Assembly: GCA_025966255.1 (NCBI GenBank)
Contig: JAOPVG010000504.1
Coordinates: 1 to 8,663 of the forward strand
From: Jatrophihabitans sp.
GTDB taxonomy: Bacteria > Actinomycetota > Actinomycetes > Mycobacteriales > Jatrophihabitantaceae
Length of the DNA: 8,663 nt
Reading direction: 5' to 3'
Shown here one piece after another: positions 6,161 through 8,663 of the stretch. The translations under genes and the position numbers were made by a program. Below the pieces are notes generated by a model, which saw only the letters and a program-made list of their open reading frames with translations, made no database searches and was not told the DNA's origin. Each line of letters begins with the position of its first letter. Position 1 is the first letter of the stretch.

Positions 6161-6181
6161 CGATCGAGAGAGGGACGATCG
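6161..6181. terminator. CGATCG-N9-CGATCG repeat between convergent GNAT and corA ends
   Basis: CGATCG at 6161-6166 and again at 6176-6181 can pair around a 9-base loop (each copy is also self-palindromic). It fills the 52-base gap between two convergent stops, where a bidirectional terminator is expected. There is no T-run on either side, so confidence is low. Confidence 0.3.
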
Positions 6182-6207
6182 GTCGGACGCGCATACCGGT
6201 GATCAGT

Positions 6208-7236
6208 TCAGAGCCATTTCTTGGTCTTGAAGATTGCGAAGAGGACAGCGGCGGCGCAGATCATGATCACGATTGACGCGACGAACCCAGCCCGTTCACC
6301 GAAGCCTGGATAGGGCACGTTCTGCCCGAAGAATCCGGTGACTGCCGTCGGCACGGCGATGATTGCAACCCAGGCCGTGATGCGGCGCATGTCGTTGTTC
6401 TGCTGCACGGCCGTCGTGGCGAGAGCCTCGGCGGCAATCGTCATGTGGGTGCTCGCGCGCGTCTGGAAGAACTCAATCACGCCGTGCACGAACTCCTTCT
6501 GACCGTCAGCCATGCTGCGCACCATCTCGAACCGGTCGGCGAGTTCGCCGATCAACGGCTTGTCTTGGTCGGCAACGGACCGCACTCGTCTGGCCATGCC
6601 CCGGTAGGTCTCCGCGGTGTGCGTGGCCATGGTGCGGATGGCGAGCAGTTGGTGTCCTACCTCGAACAAATCCTCGAGCAACGCCTCCGGATCGTCGTCG
6701 CGGTCATCGTCGGTGACCTGCTGTTCAAGCCGCCCTGACTCTCGAGCCAGTCCGGCCACGAGATCGATCTCGCGACGGACGAGCGCGGATGAGATGGCAT
6801 AGGACAACTCCATCGGCGTGCGCGGACGTAGCTCATCACGTTCTATACGTTGCAGCACGTGGCGGGTATCGGCGAAGGCGACCTCGGGATTCACTATTGG
6901 GTTGAGCGGGCCGTGGACAGTGACGAGATAGTTCGGTCCGATGAACTGGTCGAGTTCGACGTAGTGGACGTGCCCGCCACTGCCCAGCTCGGGCGCGTGC
7001 AGCACCATGAACACGTGCTCGTCGTAGAAGTGGATCTTCGAGATGTGGTTGCGCTCGATGCAGTCGCGGACCGCGAGGTCGTGGAAACCGAACAAGCCCG
7101 ACAACACAGCCGCCTCGTCGGCCTGGCCGATCGGCAGATCCACCCAGATCAACCCGTCCGGCTGCTGAAGCAGCAGTTTGAGCTCATCGGCAGGTCGCTG
7201 CTCAACCCCCGAGCTGGTGATCGAGTACACATCCAC
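6208..7236 (-). CDS. corA: CorA-family divalent cation (Mg2+/Co2+) transporter, GQN variant
   Basis: CorA proteins are homopentameric inner-membrane channels for Mg2+ and related ions, with a large cytosolic N-domain and two C-terminal helices. Taking the GTG at 7236, the protein is 342 residues. Residues 1-280 are soluble and include the long acidic/helical region (EQQVTDDDRDDDPEALLEDL near 171-190) leading into the stalk helix. TM1 is about 285-303 (ITAWVAIIAVPTAVTGFF), the pore signature is GQN at 304-306 followed by VPYPGFGERAG, TM2 is about 317-337, and the basic KTKKWL tail closes it. The GMN signature of classical CorA is replaced by GQN, a variant I recall from actinobacterial members; ion preference may therefore differ. 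The GTG is preferred because AAAGGG (7244-7249) lies 7 bases upstream and the family's N-terminal strand starts there. ATG 7257 or ATG 7377 would add Arg-rich, noncoding-looking residues. Divergent from the hydrolase. Confidence 0.92.
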   Translation of the reverse strand: MDVYSITSSGVEQRPADELKLLLQQPDGLIWVDLPIGQADEAAVLSGLFGFHDLAVRDCIERNHISKIHFYDEHVFMVLHAPELGSGGHVHYVELDQFIGPNYLVTVHGPLNPIVNPEVAFADTRHVLQRIERDELRPRTPMELSYAISSALVRREIDLVAGLARESGRLEQQVTDDDRDDDPEALLEDLFEVGHQLLAIRTMATHTAETYRGMARRVRSVADQDKPLIGELADRFEMVRSMADGQKEFVHGVIEFFQTRASTHMTIAAEALATTAVQQNNDMRRITAWVAIIAVPTAVTGFFGQNVPYPGFGERAGFVASIVIMICAAAVLFAIFKTKKWL

Positions 7237-7243
7237 CGGGCAA

Positions 7244-7249
7244 CCCTTT
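7244..7249 (-). promoter_or_regulatory. Ribosome binding site AAAGGG favouring the GTG start of corA
   Basis: AAAGGG on the minus strand sits 7 bases before the GTG at 7236, and lies inside the coding sequence if the ATG at 7257 were used. This decides the start choice in favour of GTG. Confidence 0.5.
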
Positions 7250-7422
7250 CGTCGCATCAGATGGTGCCATGGCGATGCCTGGCGCAGTCGGGCCATGGCT
7301 GCCGACCGACGCCAACGCGGACTGAACGGTGGGCGCGAGACAATCCGGCGTAGGTGATACGGGCGAAGCCCGGTCACGGCAGCTGCGCCGGCCTATCGGG
7401 ATGTTTGCGTCCCCCACGGATC

Positions 7423-7429
7423 AAGGAGG
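7423..7429 (+). promoter_or_regulatory. Strong ribosome binding site AAGGAGG of the hydrolase
   Basis: A 7-base perfect anti-16S match lies 6 bases before the ATG at 7436 and rules out the ATG at 7431, which is only 1 base away. It is the strongest ribosome binding site in the window and suggests high translation. Confidence 0.85.
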
Positions 7430-7435
7430 CATGAC

Positions 7436-8260
7436 ATGGGCACGATCACGACCACCGACGGCACGGAGATCTTCTACAAGGACTGGGGCACGGGTCAGCC
7501 GATCGTGTTCAGCCACGGTTGGCCGCTGTCCGGGGATGACTGGGACACGCAGATGCTGTTCTTCTTGCAGCATGGCTACCGGGTCATCGCCCACGACCGG
7601 CGTGGACACGGCCGCTCGACACAGACCAGCGATGGTCACGACATGGACCACTACGCCGACGACCTGGCCGCGGTGACCGCGCATCTCGATCTTCAGGGTG
7701 CGGTTCACGTCGGTCACTCGACCGGCGGAGGCGAGGTCGCGCGCTACATCGGCCGCCACGGCGAGAGCCGCATCGCGAAGGCCGTGTTGATCAGCGCAGT
7801 ACCGCCGCTGATGGTGCAGACGGAGGCGAACCCGGGAGGCTTGCCGAAGAGCGCCTTCGACGACCTGCAAGCTCAACTGGCCGCCAACCGCTCCGAGTTT
7901 TTCCGCGCCCTGCCGTCCGGACCGTTCTACGGATTCAATCGGCCCGGCGTGGAAGCGTCCGAAGCGATCATCGACAACTGGTGGCGCCAGGGCATGATGG
8001 GCGGCGCGAAAGCCCACTACGACGGCATCGTCGCCTTCTCCCAGACCGATTTCACCGAGGACCTGAAGAAGATGACGGTGCCGGTGTTGGTGATGCACGG
8101 CGACGACGACCAGATCGTGCCCTACGCGGACTCCGCGCCGCTGTCCGCGCAGCTCGTCCAGAACGGGACGCTGAAGACGTATGCCGGCTTCCCACACGGC
8201 ATGCCCACCACCCAAGCCGAGACCATAAACGCCGACCTGCTCGCCTTCATCCAGTCCTGA
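7436..8260 (+). CDS. Alpha/beta hydrolase, cofactor-free haloperoxidase / aryl esterase type
   Basis: A 274-residue alpha/beta-fold hydrolase, close to full length for the non-haem chloroperoxidase/aryl esterase group, which hydrolyse esters and can form peracids from carboxylic acids and H2O2. Start: [20 protein letters not shown], the family's usual N-terminus. The oxyanion region is [12 protein letters not shown] (25-36) and DRRGHGRS is at 54-61. The nucleophile elbow GHSTGGGE is at 93-100 with Ser95, the acid Asp225 lies in HGDDDQIVP (221-229), and the base is His254 in GFPHGMP. The 29-residue Asp-to-His spacing agrees with this group. Cap residues [10 protein letters not shown] (162-171) match the family. 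There is no signal peptide, so it is cytosolic. It has a perfect ribosome binding site and no co-directional neighbour, so it is probably monocistronic. Substrate and whether it acts as perhydrolase or esterase in vivo are unknown. Confidence 0.93.
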   Translation: MGTITTTDGTEIFYKDWGTGQPIVFSHGWPLSGDDWDTQMLFFLQHGYRVIAHDRRGHGRSTQTSDGHDMDHYADDLAAVTAHLDLQGAVHVGHSTGGGEVARYIGRHGESRIAKAVLISAVPPLMVQTEANPGGLPKSAFDDLQAQLAANRSEFFRALPSGPFYGFNRPGVEASEAIIDNWWRQGMMGGAKAHYDGIVAFSQTDFTEDLKKMTVPVLVMHGDDDQIVPYADSAPLSAQLVQNGTLKTYAGFPHGMPTTQAETINADLLAFIQS

Positions 8261-8279
8261 CAGCGACGCTTTCGTTCGG

Positions 8280-8298
8280 CCGCGCGGTACCTGCGCGG
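8280..8298 (+). terminator. CCGCGC-N7-GCGCGG hairpin after the hydrolase stop
   Basis: A perfect 6-pair GC stem with a 7-base loop begins 20 bases after the hydrolase stop. It lacks a T-run but fits a G/C-rich actinobacterial terminator position. It overlaps the possible decayed reading frame on the other strand, so the symmetry could also be incidental. Confidence 0.35.
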
Positions 8299-8317
8299 GG
8301 CACGAAGATCGTGGCCA

Positions 8318-8336
8318 GTCCCCATTCGTGGGGGAC
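8318..8336. terminator. Hairpin with TTCG tetraloop in the convergent gap
   Basis: CCCCA (8320-8324) pairs with TGGGG (8329-8333) around a TTCG loop. GT (8318-8319) then pairs with AC (8335-8336) after one bulged G (8334). UUCG-capped stems are unusually stable in RNA. Position between convergent genes suits a terminator, but no T-run follows and the bases could instead be codons of an old gene. Confidence 0.3.
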
Positions 8337-8401
8337 CAAGTCGCCAGCGGGTACTTCGATGAGGTCGTCTCAGTCCACCGTTAGCGTGGCGCGTTCGAGA
8401 C

Positions 8402-8416
8402 CCATTCGGCGAATGG
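8402..8416. repeat. CCATTCG-G-CGAATGG palindrome downstream of the right-edge membrane gene
   Basis: A 15-base near-perfect palindrome lies 17 bases past the stop of the minus-strand membrane protein gene. As a hairpin it has 5 pairs and a 5-base loop, so it is a weak terminator at best. CCCATTCG also occurs at 8321-8328. Confidence 0.2.
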
Positions 8417-8432
8417 CGCCCTAACGTCGTTT

Positions 8433-8663
8433 TCATCCGCGCTGGGTTTTGTGGATGATGAATGCCGGGCGTGAGTTTATCGGCGCGGGACGTAACGGCG
8501 ACTGTGTCTTCGAGCGCCGCTGGAGGAGCAGCGTCACGACGACGGTGAGTCCGAATGCGACGGCGCTGTATTCGGCGATTGCGGCGAGTATCTCCGATGA
8601 GCCGGTCGCGGTTTCTTTCACCCCGAACAGGCCGTGGATGACGGAGATCCAGAACGCGATGAC
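8433..8663 (-). CDS. C-terminal part of an integral membrane protein, cut by window edge
   Basis: The frame is open from the right edge to TGA at 8435-8433; 76 residues are visible and the true start lies outside the window. It begins inside a hydrophobic segment (VIAFWISVIHGLFG). A short polar loop (VKETATGSSE) follows, then a membrane helix at about residues 25-48 (ILAAIAEYSAVAFGL then TVVVTLLL), and finally a basic tail from QRRSK onward with many Arg, Pro and Lys. The positive tail after the last helix suggests a cytosolic C-terminus. A GTG at 8621 is in frame, but the hydrophobic codons before it show the gene continues upstream. Too little is visible to name a family. It converges on the hydrolase. 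Confidence 0.65.
   Translation of the reverse strand, partial: VIAFWISVIHGLFGVKETATGSSEILAAIAEYSAVAFGLTVVVTLLLQRRSKTQSPLRPAPINSRPAFIIHKTQRG

Larger units (their letters stand above)
7237..7435. other. Divergent leader between corA and the alpha/beta hydrolase
   Basis: This 199-base gap must hold both promoters, but no clear -10/-35 pair is visible for either gene. It contains two copies of the 8-base palindrome GCCATGGC (7266-7273 and 7292-7299), centred 26 bases apart. It also holds a compact CGGGC-GAA-GCCCG hairpin (7360-7372) in the hydrolase leader. I see no recognisable magnesium riboswitch. The in-frame extension of corA into this region is Arg/Pro-rich and unlike coding sequence of the family. 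Confidence 0.35.
8247..8405 (-). pseudogene. Possible decayed small reading frame with one internal TGA
   Basis: Read on the minus strand from ATG 8405, the frame gives MGLERATLTVD, then TGA (8372-8370), then a protein-like stretch DDLIEVPAGDLVPHEWGL followed by ATIFVPRAGTARP, to a TGA at 8249-8247 that overlaps the hydrolase end by 14 bases. Codon third positions in this frame are mostly G or C and the residues look like ordinary protein, whereas the other frames give Arg/Pro/Ser-rich noise. One G-to-A change (TGG to TGA, Trp to stop) would explain the interruption, so this may be a remnant of a roughly 52-residue protein or a gene fragment. I do not recognise a family. It overlaps two hairpin candidates, which is the rival explanation for the sequence. 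Confidence 0.3.

Noticed and set aside
7237..7377. Longer CorA starts at ATG 7377 or ATG 7257
   Set aside because: The added residues are Arg/Pro-rich and a ribosome binding site precedes the GTG at 7236 at proper spacing.
7421..8215. 264-codon minus-strand frame opposite the alpha/beta hydrolase
   Set aside because: Antisense to a hydrolase with a complete Ser-Asp-His triad and a perfect ribosome binding site.
1..8663. Mobile element, CRISPR array, toxin-antitoxin or phage defence module
   Set aside because: No transposase, integrase, terminal repeats, spaced direct repeats or defence domains were seen; neighbouring genes are ordinary metabolic, transport and regulatory families.

Overview
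The window is a GC-rich piece of a bacterial chromosome with strongly G/C-biased third codon positions. Several features point to an actinomycete, most likely in the Mycobacteriales (Mycobacterium, Gordonia, Rhodococcus or a relative). The phosphoglucomutase reads like the mycobacterial PgmA. The ECF sigma factor belongs to the SigG-like group with a C-terminal SnoaL-type domain. One gene carries a TANNNT -10 box directly before its ATG, the arrangement of leaderless actinobacterial transcripts. This assignment comes from recognising protein families by eye; no search was run.

Layout, left to right. (1) 1-1912, minus strand: a Tat-exported amidase-signature enzyme, cut by the left edge, preceded by an unrecognised 104-residue protein whose stop overlaps the amidase start (ATGA). 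(2) 2036-3676, minus: a full-length, 546-residue alpha-D-glucose phosphate-specific phosphoglucomutase. (3) 3677-3978: a divergent control region and then, on plus, a probable 53-residue single-pass membrane protein. (4) 4065-5538: a divergent pair made of a stand-alone SnoaL/NTF2-like protein (minus) and the SigG-like sigma factor (plus), which carries its own SnoaL-like domain. They share a 79-bp intergenic region containing two clear palindromes. (5) 5568-6155, plus: a GNAT acetyltransferase with a likely private leaderless promoter. (6) 6208-7236, minus: a CorA-family metal transporter with GQN in place of GMN. (7) 7436-8260, plus: an alpha/beta hydrolase of the cofactor-free haloperoxidase/aryl esterase type. 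(8) 8261-8432: a short convergent gap with hairpins and a possible decayed reading frame. (9) 8433-8663, minus: the C-terminal end of an integral membrane protein, cut by the right edge.

Most of the window is ordinary housekeeping and accessory metabolism: sugar-phosphate interconversion, divalent cation transport, hydrolases and an acetyltransferase. I see no mobile element, CRISPR array, tRNA, rRNA or defence system. The parts most worth attention are the sigma factor/SnoaL pair with its palindromic control region, and the amidase with its translationally coupled small partner. The 53-residue membrane protein and the interrupted frame at 8247-8405 come next. No gene-free stretch exceeds 300 bases. 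The longest are 7237-7435 (corA/hydrolase divergent leader) and 8261-8432.
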